Source of the DNA: Alphaproteobacteria bacterium
Lineage (GTDB): Bacteria > Pseudomonadota > Alphaproteobacteria > Thalassobaculales > Thalassobaculaceae
DNA length: 64,000 nt
NCBI GenBank assembly: GCA_013203465.1
Contig: JABMNR010000081.1
Span: 1-64,000, forward strand
Reading direction: 5' to 3'
Part shown: positions 7,206-16,292 of the stretch, piece after piece
How positions within the stretch are numbered: position 1 is the stretch's first letter
Layout of the letters: each line of letters begins with the position of its first letter
The notes under the pieces: model-generated
Databases searched by the model: none
Seen by the model: the letters and a program-made list of their open reading frames with translations, nothing else
What the model was told of the DNA's origin: nothing
Made by a program: the position numbers and the translations under genes

Positions 7206-8561
7206 TCAATCGTAGCTGAACTTCTCGGAGACGATCCGGTGCATCGGCACGCCTAATTCCTCCAGAATATCCTCAACACTGTCGATCATCGGCGCCGGGC
7301 CACAAACGATATAAAGCCAGCCATCGTTGGCCTCGATGTCGAGCAATTTTGTCAGGACGGGCTTGTCAAGACGGCCAACCGACCCGTCCCAGGTCGGCGG
7401 CGGCTCGGACAGTACCAGATGCAGGTCGAGCCGTAACACACGCGCCATATCGTCGAGCTCGGAGCGATAGAGAATTTGTTCGGCGAGACGATTGCCGTAG
7501 ATGAGTATTAATGGCCGTAGGTCACGCTGGACGCGAAATTCGCGCAGGATGCTCATGATCGGTGCAACGCCGACACCGCCAGCGATCAGAACCACACCGG
7601 GGATATCCCGACCGGGCAAAGTTACATTGCCGTGCGGCCCATCGACGTAGGCTCTGCTCCCGATGCCTAACTCACCAATGGTATTCGTGAAGTCACCAGC
7701 CTGCTTAATCGTGAAGCCTAGCCTTGAACGCTCCGCCGGACATGAGCTGATTGAGAACGGATGCTCGGTAATCGCGAACGGTGTGCGGTCCAAGGTCAAC
7801 CAGACAAACTGCCCAGCCTCGAAGCGAATAGCCTGTCCGCGGAGGGGCTCTATCACGACGGTCCAGGTTTTGAGAGCTGCTTTCTCGACGGAAATCACCC
7901 GGTAGGGGTGGCGCAGTTGCCGAAGCGGCGTGATCACATACACAACGAGCAGCGTCAGCAATGCGATGCCGACCAAGAAGAGCCAGAACGCAGCAATTGT
8001 CGGCTGGCTGCTGTACCGTCCCGCATCGATGGCATGATGCGCGCCAGCAATGGCGATGGCCGCGGCGCCGAAACCGTGCAAGACACGCCACGTTTCGTAT
8101 CGGTAGGGAAGCTGATCGCGGCCTATCCCCAGGACGATCAACACACCAAGCAACACCCAGCCAATGGTGCCGGTCGCGAACGATGTCGCGCTGAGGCCGA
8201 GTGTCAATTGGCGGCTTGCGTCCCACGGCAAGGCGGGGTTGATCGGCGTCGTGTAAAGGAACGGATGGATCAGGATGAATCCCATGAGCGACCGCGCGAT
8301 CAACTGATGAAACCGCATGGTCAAATCGATGCCAATTCGGCTCGACACGACCCGGAACCGGCCCGAGAGCACGAACTCCATCAGCAACATCGCGAACGCG
8401 ACCAGGGCAAGCGCCGAGGAAAATTCGTCTCGAAAGCCACGCGGTGGCAGGCCTTCGGCGTAGGCCAAGCCAAGGGGTGCAAGGGCGACGGCGGCGTATC
8501 CGGTTAGAAGCAATACAGGGTGAACACCGTTCGAAATTGGATTCCTCCCTTGATCACGCAT
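7206..8561 (-). CDS. Ferric-reductase-like transmembrane flavocytochrome, 451 aa
   Basis: Membrane oxidoreductase of the ferric reductase / NADPH-oxidase type. The N-terminal half has about six hydrophobic segments with paired histidines suited to haem b (MRFHQLIARSLMGFILIHPFL and GFGAAAIAIAGAHH). The C-terminal half is a ferredoxin-reductase unit: FAD-binding ITEHPFSISS, then the NAD(P) loop LIAGGVGVAPIMSI and a terminal CGPAPMIDSVEDIL. Electrons would pass from NAD(P)H via FAD and haem to an acceptor across the inner membrane. A 27-codon frame follows at once. The neighbouring zinc-import genes suggest a metal-homeostasis context, but no shared operator is visible. Confidence 0.85.
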   Translation of the reverse strand: MRDQGRNPISNGVHPVLLLTGYAAVALAPLGLAYAEGLPPRGFRDEFSSALALVAFAMLLMEFVLSGRFRVVSSRIGIDLTMRFHQLIARSLMGFILIHPFLYTTPINPALPWDASRQLTLGLSATSFATGTIGWVLLGVLIVLGIGRDQLPYRYETWRVLHGFGAAAIAIAGAHHAIDAGRYSSQPTIAAFWLFLVGIALLTLLVVYVITPLRQLRHPYRVISVEKAALKTWTVVIEPLRGQAIRFEAGQFVWLTLDRTPFAITEHPFSISSCPAERSRLGFTIKQAGDFTNTIGELGIGSRAYVDGPHGNVTLPGRDIPGVVLIAGGVGVAPIMSILREFRVQRDLRPLILIYGNRLAEQILYRSELDDMARVLRLDLHLVLSEPPPTWDGSVGRLDKPVLTKLLDIEANDGWLYIVCGPAPMIDSVEDILEELGVPMHRIVSEKFSYD

Positions 8562-8739
8562 CCATCAAGCGTATCACTTTTCGATATCAGTCGGTCTTGC
8601 TTGCTCGCCATGGATGCGAGGTGTCAAGCCATGGTCCTGCCTTAATACCAGGGTGTACGGATGGTGTCCTTACGGGCCGCTATCCGTGGTCCTTGGTGTT
8701 TGGGGCGTTCTTCATCGTGCTCCGCCCCCTTAGTTTTGA

Positions 8740-9675
8740 TTAGCGCCCCAGACACGCCTCCAGCCCGTCGGCCAGCGCGTGGAAGAGGTCTTCCGGCGGT
8801 TGGCCGGTGCCGATTGGGTCAAGCACGCCGACCCGGGCCGTGGTGCCCTCGATCAAGGTGGCGATCAGCTTCGGCGGGAATTGCGGTTCGCGGAACACGC
8901 AGACCACGCCACCGCCCAGAATCCTTTGGCGCAACGCGTGGACACGTTTGGCACCCGGCGCACGCTCGGGGCTCAAGGTGACCGCGCCGACCGGGCGGAG
9001 GCCAAAGCGATGTTCCAGGTACTGATAGGCGTCGTGGAACACCAGATAGGGCTTGTCCTTGAGCGCGCTGAGGCGGCCAGCCAGCGCGACCTCGGTGTCG
9101 GCCATGGTTTTCCCCAGGCCCGCGGCGTTTGCGCGATACCGCGCGGCGTGGGTCGGGTCGATCGTGGCCAGTTCCTCGGCGATGGCGCGGGCCATGACGG
9201 TCACGTTCCTGGGGTCGAGCCAGACATGCGGATCGGATCGCTCATCGGCGTGATCGGCCTTACGGTCGGGGTCGTGGTTTCCCCGGTACTCTCCGCCATG
9301 ATCGTCATGGGCGTCCCACAGACCGCCGTCGCGCACCGGCAACAGCATCAACTCGGGCAGCATGAGCAACTCGACGACCCGGTTGTTGCCGGACAAGCCG
9401 TTGATCGGCTTCGACAGCGCGGTCTCGGCGCTCGGGCCGAGCCAAACCACCAGATCGGCGACGGTCAGGGTGGTGACGTCGCTCGGTGTCAGGGAGAACG
9501 CGTGGGGCGACACCCCGGCGGGCAGCAACTCGGTGGGGCTCAGCACATCATCCGCCACCGCCGTCACGATGGCGGTTACCGGTGGTATGGAGGTCACGAC
9601 GCGGGGTGCCGCCGCCGCGCCGGAGACGCTGGCGATCACGGCGAGCGCAATCGCGCCGCCACACAGGCTGTACAT
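8740..9675 (-). CDS. znuA: Zinc ABC transporter periplasmic binding protein ZnuA, 311 aa
   Basis: High-affinity periplasmic zinc-binding component. A signal peptide covers residues 1-23. The three family zinc-ligand histidines appear at H58 (GVSPHAF), H150 (DPHVWLDP) and H214 (VFHDAYQYL). The flexible His/Asp-rich loop typical of ZnuA lies at about residues 121-149. AAGGA precedes the ATG. The gene is divergent from znuC, and the shared 69-base gap holds a 17-bp palindrome expected to bind Zur. A partial, decayed copy lies 1.7 kb downstream. The identity as a zinc rather than manganese transporter rests on the His-rich loop and the partner genes. Confidence 0.93.
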   Translation of the reverse strand: MYSLCGGAIALAVIASVSGAAAAPRVVTSIPPVTAIVTAVADDVLSPTELLPAGVSPHAFSLTPSDVTTLTVADLVVWLGPSAETALSKPINGLSGNNRVVELLMLPELMLLPVRDGGLWDAHDDHGGEYRGNHDPDRKADHADERSDPHVWLDPRNVTVMARAIAEELATIDPTHAARYRANAAGLGKTMADTEVALAGRLSALKDKPYLVFHDAYQYLEHRFGLRPVGAVTLSPERAPGAKRVHALRQRILGGGVVCVFREPQFPPKLIATLIEGTTARVGVLDPIGTGQPPEDLFHALADGLEACLGR

Positions 9676-9713
9676 CGCGAGAATTCCTTGTAGGGTCCCG
9701 ATCTATCGATGTT

Positions 9714-9730
9714 ATGTTATAGTATAACAT
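9714..9730. promoter_or_regulatory. Probable Zur operator between znuA and znuCB
   Basis: ATGTTATAGTATAACAT is a perfect 8-bp inverted repeat around one central base. It lies between the divergent zinc-uptake genes, 38 bases before znuA and 14 before znuC, and has the AT-rich dyad form of alphaproteobacterial Zur boxes. One site could repress both directions when zinc is sufficient. It also excludes the longer znuC start at 9709, which would place the operator inside the gene. Confidence 0.8.
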
Positions 9731-9744
9731 TTCTGGCAAGACCC

Positions 9745-10563
9745 ATGTCATCCACACCTCCGTCGTCCGCCGCTCCATCGCTTACGCTTCCCGCATCCGC
9801 GCCGGGTCCGTTGATCTCGGCGGCCGGGTTAGGGGTTCGCCTCGGCGACCATTGGCCGATCCGGGGCATTGATCTGGACTTGGTCGCGGGGCAGGTGGTG
9901 ACGGTCATGGGTCCGAATGGGGCGGGCAAGACCACGTTGATCCGCGCGATCCTCGGGCTGATCGCCGCCGACGAAGGCAGGGTCGAGCGGCGGGCCGACC
10001 TCACGGTAGGGTATGTGCCGCAGCGGCTGGTGATCGACCGCGTTTTGCCGTTGACCGTCCGCCGGCTGATGACACTGACCAAGCGTGTCCCGGTCGCGAA
10101 GATTCATGACGCGCTGGCGATGACCGGTGTCGCCGACCGCCTCGACACCCCCGTGCAAGGATTGTCCGGCGGTGAGTTCCAGCGTGTGCTGTTGGCTCGC
10201 GCGATCGCCGCCGAGCCGGATCTGTTGGTGTTGGACGAGCCGGTGCAGGGCGTCGACTACGCGGGGGAGGCCGCACTCTACGCCTTGATCGCCGAGATTC
10301 GCGATCGCCTTGGATGCGGTATCCTGATGGTCAGCCACGACCTGCATGTGGTGATGTCGGCGACCGACCGGGTGGTTTGCCTGAACGGGCACATCTGTTG
10401 TTCCGGCGCGCCCAAGGATGTCGCCGGGCATCCGGAATACCGACGGTTGTTCGGACCGGACGCGGGCGCCTTCGCGGTGTACGAGCACCATCACGACCAT
10501 GATCACGATCTGGACGGGAGCGTGATCGGCGGCCCGGAACATCATGACCATCATCATCACTGA
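9745..10563 (+). CDS. znuC: Zinc ABC transporter ATPase ZnuC, 272 aa
   Basis: ATP-hydrolysing subunit of the ZnuABC importer at the cytoplasmic face. Walker A GPNGAGKTT (residues 56-64), Q-loop in YVPQR (about 90-94), signature LSGGEFQR (from 140), Walker B LLVLDEP (about 160-166) and H-loop VSHDLHVV are all present. The C-terminus is His/Asp-rich (EHHHDHDHD and a final HHDHHHH), as in several ZnuC proteins, and may bind zinc. The start at 9745 keeps the operator outside the gene. The ribosome binding site is weak. znuB follows after 12 bases. Confidence 0.93.
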   Translation: MSSTPPSSAAPSLTLPASAPGPLISAAGLGVRLGDHWPIRGIDLDLVAGQVVTVMGPNGAGKTTLIRAILGLIAADEGRVERRADLTVGYVPQRLVIDRVLPLTVRRLMTLTKRVPVAKIHDALAMTGVADRLDTPVQGLSGGEFQRVLLARAIAAEPDLLVLDEPVQGVDYAGEAALYALIAEIRDRLGCGILMVSHDLHVVMSATDRVVCLNGHICCSGAPKDVAGHPEYRRLFGPDAGAFAVYEHHHDHDHDLDGSVIGGPEHHDHHHH

Positions 10564-10575
10564 TGGTCGCGCGTG

Positions 10576-11361
10576 ATGGATGATTTCCTGATCCGGGCGA
10601 CCCTGGCGGCGGTCGCCGTTGCGTTGATCGCCGGGCCGCTCGGCTGTGTGGTGGTGTGGCGGCGCATGGCCTATGTCGGCGACACCCTGGCGCATGGGGC
10701 GTTGCTCGGCGTGGCCCTCGGCTTTCTGTTCGATGTGGCGCCGATTCTGGGTGTTTTGGTGACGACGCTGGTCCTGGCGGTGCTGCTGGTGCTGCTGCAG
10801 GGCTCGGGCCGGATCGCCGGCGATACCGTGCTCGGTATCCTGGCCCATGGCGCGTTGGCGCTGGGGCTGGTGGCGGTCGGGCTGACCCAGGGTGTGCGGG
10901 TCGATCTTCTCGGCTATCTGTTCGGCGACGTGCTGGCGGTGACGCGGGACGACCTGATCCTGCTGTGGGGCGGCGGGGCGATCATTCTCGCCGTGCTGGC
11001 CTGGATCTGGCGCGACCTCCTGGCCTTGACGGTGGACCCGGACCTGGCGGCGGCCGAGGGAGTGGCCGTGCCGCGCACGCGGCTGCTGTTCATCCTGCTG
11101 GTGGCGGCGGCCGTGGCGCTGGCCATGAAGGTGGTGGGCGTGCTTCTGGTGACCGCCTTGTTGATCATTCCGGCGGCGACAGCCGGCCGGCTGTCGCGCA
11201 CCCCGGAGCGGGCGGCCGGCATGGCGGCGGCGCTTGGCGCGGTGGCGGCGGTGGCGGGACTGCAAGCCTCGCTCGCGGTCGACAGCCCGGCCGGCCCCTC
11301 GATCGTGGTGGCGGCGCTGTTTGCCTTTGTTTTGTCCTTGAGTCTCAGAACGCGGACGTGA
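10576..11361 (+). CDS. znuB: Zinc ABC transporter permease ZnuB, 261 aa
   Basis: ABC-3 family permease with about eight hydrophobic segments, which forms the transmembrane channel with ZnuC and receives zinc from ZnuA. Family features include the early GPLGCVVVWRRMAYVGDTLAHGALLG region (residues 20-45) and the late ALLIIPAATAGRL helix. A GTG codon three bases upstream could also start translation. The ATG gives MDDFLIRATL. It is the last gene of znuCB, followed 2 bases later by a strong GC hairpin. Confidence 0.92.
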   Translation: MDDFLIRATLAAVAVALIAGPLGCVVVWRRMAYVGDTLAHGALLGVALGFLFDVAPILGVLVTTLVLAVLLVLLQGSGRIAGDTVLGILAHGALALGLVAVGLTQGVRVDLLGYLFGDVLAVTRDDLILLWGGGAIILAVLAWIWRDLLALTVDPDLAAAEGVAVPRTRLLFILLVAAAVALAMKVVGVLLVTALLIIPAATAGRLSRTPERAAGMAAALGAVAAVAGLQASLAVDSPAGPSIVVAALFAFVLSLSLRTRT

Positions 11362-11363
11362 AG

Positions 11364-11385
11364 GGGGCGGCCCGAGAGCCGCCCC
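11364..11385. terminator. GC-rich hairpin between convergent znuB and phoX-like genes
   Basis: An 8-bp perfect stem, GGGGCGGC (11364-11371) with GCCGCCCC (11378-11385), and a 6-base loop. It lies in the 48-base gap between two convergent genes and probably serves both as terminator. There is no obvious U-tract. Confidence 0.7.
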
Positions 11386-11409
11386 GCACCGTGACGTCGC
11401 CGTCGAGCA

Positions 11410-13416
11410 TCACATGGCGATCTTGCCACCGCCTTGCTTGGTGATCTGCATCACCGAGGGGCGCGGCGGCATGCCGCCCTTGAAGTCCGGCCAGCGGGTC
11501 GCCGGATCATCGAAGGTCGAATCGCGGCCAAACGGTTTGTAGTCCTTGGTGCCGTCGGCGCCCACGTGCTGCACCGCCACGAACAAGGTCTCCATGTCGT
11601 TGGTGAACCACGGGCCACACATCTCCGCCCCGACCGGCACCCGGAAGAACATCTTGCCGGTGCCGCGCAGCGCCCCCTCGGTCTCCAGTGCCCAGACGCC
11701 GTCGGCGGTTCCCGATGCCTTGGCCCAGCCACTGCCCTGATCGGTCGTGATCCACAGCCGCCCCTCCGGATCGACCGCGCAGTTGTCCGGGTTGGCGAAC
11801 CAGCCGTTCTTCGAGGTGGCGCTGTTCCAAACCGCGCCGGTCTCGGCGTTGGCCGGGTCGCCGCATTGCACGACCAGATCCCATGTACCGGTGCTCGACC
11901 CATGGTCGCCGCCGGTCGGGGTGATCTCCAGGATTTGGCCCCAAATGTTGTCGGCCCGGCTGTTGACGCCGTCGACCTGATCCGGCTTGCGCTTGGCATT
12001 GTTGGTCAGCATCACATAGACCTTGTTGGTCTTCGGATTGGCTTCGACGTCCTCCGGCCGGTCCAAGGGCGTAGCCCCCAGCAGATCAGCCGCCAACCGC
12101 GCGTCGATCACCACGTCGGCCTGGCTGTGGAAGCCGTTGGCGGCGGTCAGCGGGCCATGGCCGTGTACCAGCGGCAACCATTCCATGCCGCCATTGGCGT
12201 CGAACCTGGCGACGGACAATGTGCCGTCGTCCAGCAGGTCCATGTTGGCCGCCCGGTTCGCCGGATCGTAGGTGCCTTTGGAGACGAATTTGTAAACATA
12301 GTCGAACCGCTGATCGTCGCCGGAATAGGCCACCGCGCGACCGTCGCCGTTGATGATGGTCGCGGCTCCCTCGTGCTTGCAGCGGCCGAGCGCGGTGCGC
12401 TTCTTCGGAGCGGAGGACGGGTCCATGATGTCGACCTCGACGATCCAGCCAAAGCGGAACGACTCGTTCGGTTCCTTGGTGATGTCGAAGCGGCTGTCGT
12501 GTTGGCCCCAGTTGTACCGACCGCCGGGCACGCCATAGCGCTTCAGGCTCTTGGCGTGCGGGTGCGCCGCGACGGCCGCCTTGCTGGCGTCCTTGCCGGC
12601 CCCGCCCCAGAAATAGCCGTGGAAGTTCTCCTCGGCCATCAGGTAGGTGCCCCACGGCGTGATCCCGCCGGCGCAGTTGTTGAACGTGCCGAACACCTTG
12701 GTGCCGCTGGGATCGGCCGAGGTCTTCATGCGGGCGTCGCCGGCGGCGGGGCCGGTGATCGTCATCGGGGTCTTGGCGGTGACCCGCCGGTTGCGCGCGC
12801 CGTTGGGGTCGACCGCCCACTTGCCGCCGGACCGCGCGATCTCGACCACCGTGCCGCCATGGGCCGCCATCTCGATCGCCACATGCTCGGCGGTCATATC
12901 GGCGAAGTCCTTCTTGTCCTGTCGGCCGAGCCCCGGGAACATCAACTCTTCGTTGGTGTATTCGTGGTTCACGCACAGAATGGCGCGATCGGCCGACAGG
13001 GGCACCACGCCAAGAAAGTCGTTGTTGTAGCCAAATTGCGCCAGCTGCGACGCCTCGGATTGGTTGTTGGGGTCGAACGTCGGCGCGCCGGGCAGCACCG
13101 GATCGCCCCAGCGGATCAGCACGTCGGCGTCATAGCCGGGCGCCACGTGGTGGGTCTCGTCGACACCGTGGGCGACCTCGTCGAAGACATAACGCGAGGT
13201 CGCGGCCTCGGCGCTTTTCGCGCCAAACAGGCCAGCGGCACCGCCAACCGAGGCGAGAACACCGGCGGCCAGGGCGCCCTTCATCACATCGCGGCGGCCA
13301 AGCCGCTCGGCGATCACGTCACCAATCGTCGGTTGGGTCAGCGGATTGGTAGGCACATCGTCGGAGGCTTCCATCGCCTCGCCGCGGTTGCCATACTCGT
13401 CTTGCAAACGATCCAT
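11410..13416 (-). CDS. phoX: PhoX-family (DUF839) Tat-exported phosphatase, 668 aa
   Basis: Predicted periplasmic metal-dependent alkaline phosphatase of the PhoX family, releasing phosphate from organic esters. The family layout is present: an approximately 40-residue N-terminal extension, a twin-arginine motif RRDVMKG followed by a hydrophobic stretch and AEA cleavage site (residues about 41-72), then the diagnostic block NCAGGITPWGTYLMAEENF and the later GRCKHEGAATII. AGGGAGA precedes the ATG. I see no convincing PhoB box upstream, so phosphate control is unsupported by the DNA. The activity of many DUF839 proteins is untested, so the precise substrate is uncertain. Confidence 0.85.
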   Translation of the reverse strand: MDRLQDEYGNRGEAMEASDDVPTNPLTQPTIGDVIAERLGRRDVMKGALAAGVLASVGGAAGLFGAKSAEAATSRYVFDEVAHGVDETHHVAPGYDADVLIRWGDPVLPGAPTFDPNNQSEASQLAQFGYNNDFLGVVPLSADRAILCVNHEYTNEELMFPGLGRQDKKDFADMTAEHVAIEMAAHGGTVVEIARSGGKWAVDPNGARNRRVTAKTPMTITGPAAGDARMKTSADPSGTKVFGTFNNCAGGITPWGTYLMAEENFHGYFWGGAGKDASKAAVAAHPHAKSLKRYGVPGGRYNWGQHDSRFDITKEPNESFRFGWIVEVDIMDPSSAPKKRTALGRCKHEGAATIINGDGRAVAYSGDDQRFDYVYKFVSKGTYDPANRAANMDLLDDGTLSVARFDANGGMEWLPLVHGHGPLTAANGFHSQADVVIDARLAADLLGATPLDRPEDVEANPKTNKVYVMLTNNAKRKPDQVDGVNSRADNIWGQILEITPTGGDHGSSTGTWDLVVQCGDPANAETGAVWNSATSKNGWFANPDNCAVDPEGRLWITTDQGSGWAKASGTADGVWALETEGALRGTGKMFFRVPVGAEMCGPWFTNDMETLFVAVQHVGADGTKDYKPFGRDSTFDDPATRWPDFKGGMPPRPSVMQITKQGGGKIAM

Positions 13417-13626
13417 CAGTACGTCTCCCTGGTTATTTGCCGCCGATCTGGGCCGGCGTAGTTCTGTCGCTTCCGTCCAGCGGTTGCCCAGGCCCGATCT
13501 TGGGAGGCTGAATACACCGGCGTTCGTGACGGTACCGTTTCACTTTGAAGACAAACGGTTGACTTCGATGATCATGGAATGATGCGTCGGTTCAAGCAAC
13601 GGAAACCGGATCGTGGGGAGGGGATT

Positions 13627-14706
13627 ATGAAGTTGTTGCTGCTGCCGGGTGACGGCATCGGACCGGAAATCGCCGCCGGGGTGGAGCGGGTGCTGGAGGC
13701 GCTCTCACGGCGTCACCAACTCGATATCGATCTGGTCCGCCGTCCGGTTGGCCTGGAGGCATTGGCCGCCGACGGCGTGACGGTGAGCGAGGCGACTTTT
13801 GCCGAGGCGGCGGGCGCGGACGGGGTGATCTTGGGGCCGGTGTCGACAGCCGACTATCCGCCGCCGGCCGAGGGCGGGCTGAACCCGTCGGCCGAGTTCC
13901 GGCGACGCTTCGATCTGTACGCCAACATCCGCCCCTCGCGTACCCGATCGGGCGTGCCGGCGTTGGCGTCGTCGATGGATCTGGTGATCGTGCGCGAGAA
14001 CACCGAGGGGTTCTACGCCGATCGCACCATGCATCAGGGGTCGGGCGAGTTCATGCCGACGCCGGACTTGGCGTTGGCGATCCGCAAGATCACCCGTCAG
14101 GGCTCGGAACGGATCGGCCGGGCGGCGGCGGGACTGGCCGCCGGGCGCCGCCGCAAGCTGACCATCGTGACCAAGTCGAACGTGCTGAAAATGTCCGACG
14201 GCTTGTTCCGCAACGCCGTGCAGTCGGCGGCGCGTGACGAGGCGGATGTCGAGATCGAGGAGGTGCTGGTCGACGCCATGGCCTCGCTTCTGGTGCGGGA
14301 GCCGGAGCGGTTCGACGTGATCGTTACCTCCAACATGTTCGGCGACATTCTGTCGAATGAGGCGGCGGAATTGGCCGGTGGGCTTGGCGTGGCGGGCTCG
14401 TTGAACGCGGGGGATGCCTGCGCCATCGCCCAGGCGGCGCATGGCTCGGCGCCGGATCTCGCCGGACGTGGCCAGGCCAATCCATCGGCCCTGGTGCTGT
14501 CGACCGCGATGCTGATCGGTTGGCTCGCCCAACGCGATGGAGACGAGGGAGCGATGGCTGCCGCCCATGCGTTGGAGCGGGCGGTCGACTCCGCTCTCGG
14601 CGCCCCCGGTGGCCGGACCGTCGATCTCGGCGGCAGCGCCAGCACCGCCGAGGCGGCCGAGGCGATTGCCCGCGCGTTGGATGCGGCGCCGGTGGGCGTG
14701 GCCTAA
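13627..14706 (+). CDS. Isocitrate/isopropylmalate dehydrogenase-family enzyme, 359 aa
   Basis: NAD(P)-dependent beta-decarboxylating dehydrogenase fold. The start MKLLLLPGDGIGPEI, the substrate-loop segment IRPSRTRSG, VRENTEGFYADR (in place of the classical VRELTGGIYFG of LeuB), the Lys-containing TKSNVLKMSDG and the metal site VTSNMFGDILSNEAAEL are all present. The ENTEG form points to the tartrate dehydrogenase / homoisocitrate-like branch, not leucine biosynthesis. A very strong GGGGAGGGG box precedes the ATG at 13627. A crotonase and an aldo/keto reductase follow in the same operon, which suggests catabolism of a hydroxy-acid, inferred. Confidence 0.85.
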   Translation: MKLLLLPGDGIGPEIAAGVERVLEALSRRHQLDIDLVRRPVGLEALAADGVTVSEATFAEAAGADGVILGPVSTADYPPPAEGGLNPSAEFRRRFDLYANIRPSRTRSGVPALASSMDLVIVRENTEGFYADRTMHQGSGEFMPTPDLALAIRKITRQGSERIGRAAAGLAAGRRRKLTIVTKSNVLKMSDGLFRNAVQSAARDEADVEIEEVLVDAMASLLVREPERFDVIVTSNMFGDILSNEAAELAGGLGVAGSLNAGDACAIAQAAHGSAPDLAGRGQANPSALVLSTAMLIGWLAQRDGDEGAMAAAHALERAVDSALGAPGGRTVDLGGSASTAEAAEAIARALDAAPVGVA

Positions 14707-14712
14707 ATCGAG

Positions 14713-15465
14713 ATGGGCGAACCGGTCGTCATTGCCGACGCGGACGGCGTTCGGCGGATCACCCTGAACCGGCCGGAGCGGGGCAACGCGCTGGCACCGG
14801 GCGTGGTCGACGCCGTGTTGGCGGCGGTCGAGGGCGCGCCGGGTGCCGGGAGCGATCTCCTCGTGCTGACTGGAGTGGGCAAACATTTCTGCACCGGCTT
14901 CGATCTGTCCGATTTGGACACGTTGTCCGACGGGGATCTGTTGTTGCGGCTGGTGCGGATCGAGATGCTGTTGCAGGCGGTGCACCACGCGCCGATCCCG
15001 ACATTGGCGGTCGCTCATGGTTCGACCCTGGGAGCGGGGGCCGATCTGATGGCGGCCTGCCAGATCCGGCTGGCCACGCCGGGCACGCGGTTCGCATTTC
15101 CGGGGGCCGGTTTCGGTATCACGCTCGGGACCCGGCGATTGGCACTGCGGGTTGGGCCGGACGCGGCACGCGATCTGGTGGGCACCGGCCGGCGGATCGA
15201 GGCCGAGGAGGCGTGCGCGCTGGGCCTGGTTGGAGACATTGTTTCCGAGGACGCGGTGGACCGGCGGATCATGGAGGCGGCCCGGGCGTATGCTCGGCTG
15301 GATGCCGTCACTTCGGCGCGGGTGCAAATCCTCACCCTGCCCGACACCCGGGAGGCCGATCTCGCCAATCTGGTAGCCTCGGCCGCCCGACCGGGGCTCA
15401 AGAACCGGATCGAGGCGTATGGTCAATCGGTCGCGGCGGCGCGCCGCGCGGGAGGGTCTTCATGA
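14713..15465 (+). CDS. Enoyl-CoA hydratase/isomerase family protein, 250 aa
   Basis: Crotonase-fold protein acting on CoA thioesters. Seen: ITLNRPERGNAL near the start, the first oxyanion segment KHFCTGFDLSDL, and the second AHGSTLGAGADLMAACQIRLA. At the usual hydratase Glu positions I do not see the canonical pair, because the second block reads FPGAGFGITLGTRRL. Hydration is therefore not assured, and isomerase or hydrolase chemistry is possible. It begins 6 bases after the dehydrogenase stop, and its stop overlaps the next start (ATGA), indicating translational coupling. Confidence 0.82.
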   Translation: MGEPVVIADADGVRRITLNRPERGNALAPGVVDAVLAAVEGAPGAGSDLLVLTGVGKHFCTGFDLSDLDTLSDGDLLLRLVRIEMLLQAVHHAPIPTLAVAHGSTLGAGADLMAACQIRLATPGTRFAFPGAGFGITLGTRRLALRVGPDAARDLVGTGRRIEAEEACALGLVGDIVSEDAVDRRIMEAARAYARLDAVTSARVQILTLPDTREADLANLVASAARPGLKNRIEAYGQSVAAARRAGGSS

Positions 15466-16292
15466 AAACGGTTACTTTGCCATCGGGAGAGACGGTGCCG
15501 GCCCTCGGGCTCGGGACCTGGCACATGGGCGAGCCGAACTCCGATCGCGCGCAAGAGGCTGACGCCCTGCGGCTGGGCCTCGACCTCGGCATGACCCTGA
15601 TCGATACCGCCGAGATGTACGCCAACGGCGGCGCGGAAGAGGTGGTTGCCGAGGCGATCGAAGGCCGGCGTGATGCGGTGTTCGTGGTCTCGAAGGTGTT
15701 GCCGTTCAACGCCGACCGGGCCGGCACCATCAAGGCGTGCGAAGCCAGCCTGAGGCGGATGCGGGTCGAGACCATCGATCTCTATCTGCTGCATTGGCCG
15801 GGGTCGTCACCGTTGGAGGAGACCATCGCCGCGTTCGAGACATTGAAGACGGACGGTAAGATCCGGCACTGGGGGGTCAGCAATTTCGACGCCGACGAGA
15901 TGCGGGCGGTGGATGAGCTGGGGGCGGGAGTCTGCGCCACCAATCAAATTCTCTACAACTTGTCCCGACGCGGCCCGGAATTCGACTTGCTGCCCTGGTG
16001 CGGCGCCAAGGGCATGCCGGTGATGGCCTACTCGCCCTTGGAGCAAGGACGGCTTACCGGTCACGCGGCGCTCACCGCCGTCGCCGGCAAACACGGCGTC
16101 ACCGAACTGCAGGTCGCCCTTGCCTGGGTGCTGGATCAGGAGGGTGTGATCGCGATCCCCAAGGCGGCGCGGGCCGAGCATGTGCGGGCCAACCGGGCGG
16201 CTCACGATCTGGCGCTCGACGACGCGGACCGGTCGGCGTTGGACGCGGCGTTTCCACCGCCAAACAGGAAAGAGCCACTCGCCATTCTCTAA
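15462..16292 (+). CDS. Aldo/keto reductase, 276 aa
   Basis: NADPH-dependent carbonyl reductase with TIM-barrel fold. Motifs: GLGTWHMGE at the first strand, DTAEMYANGGAEE containing the catalytic Asp and Tyr, SKVLPFNAD with the catalytic Lys, YLLHWPG with the His, and a C-terminal AIPKAARAEHVRANR that contacts the cofactor phosphate. The layout matches the bacterial YeaE-like subgroup. The ATG overlaps the crotonase stop. It is the third and last gene of the operon starting at 13627. Confidence 0.9.
   Translation: MKTVTLPSGETVPALGLGTWHMGEPNSDRAQEADALRLGLDLGMTLIDTAEMYANGGAEEVVAEAIEGRRDAVFVVSKVLPFNADRAGTIKACEASLRRMRVETIDLYLLHWPGSSPLEETIAAFETLKTDGKIRHWGVSNFDADEMRAVDELGAGVCATNQILYNLSRRGPEFDLLPWCGAKGMPVMAYSPLEQGRLTGHAALTAVAGKHGVTELQVALAWVLDQEGVIAIPKAARAEHVRANRAAHDLALDDADRSALDAAFPPPNRKEPLAIL

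Noticed and set aside
9709-9744. Upstream start for znuC adding 12 residues
   Set aside because: It would place the Zur-like palindrome inside the coding region and has no ribosome binding site.
11434-13461. 675-codon plus-strand frame opposite the PhoX-family gene
   Set aside because: It consists of Val/Gly/Arg/His-rich low-complexity sequence without motifs. The opposite strand encodes a complete Tat-exported phosphatase with start signal.
13417-13626. Pho box upstream of the PhoX-family gene
   Set aside because: No pair of CTGTCAT-like half-sites at the right spacing could be found on either strand.
13705-15426. 573-codon minus-strand frame across the dehydrogenase and crotonase genes
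   Set aside because: It spans two well-supported coding genes and shows Arg/His/Gln-rich shadow composition.
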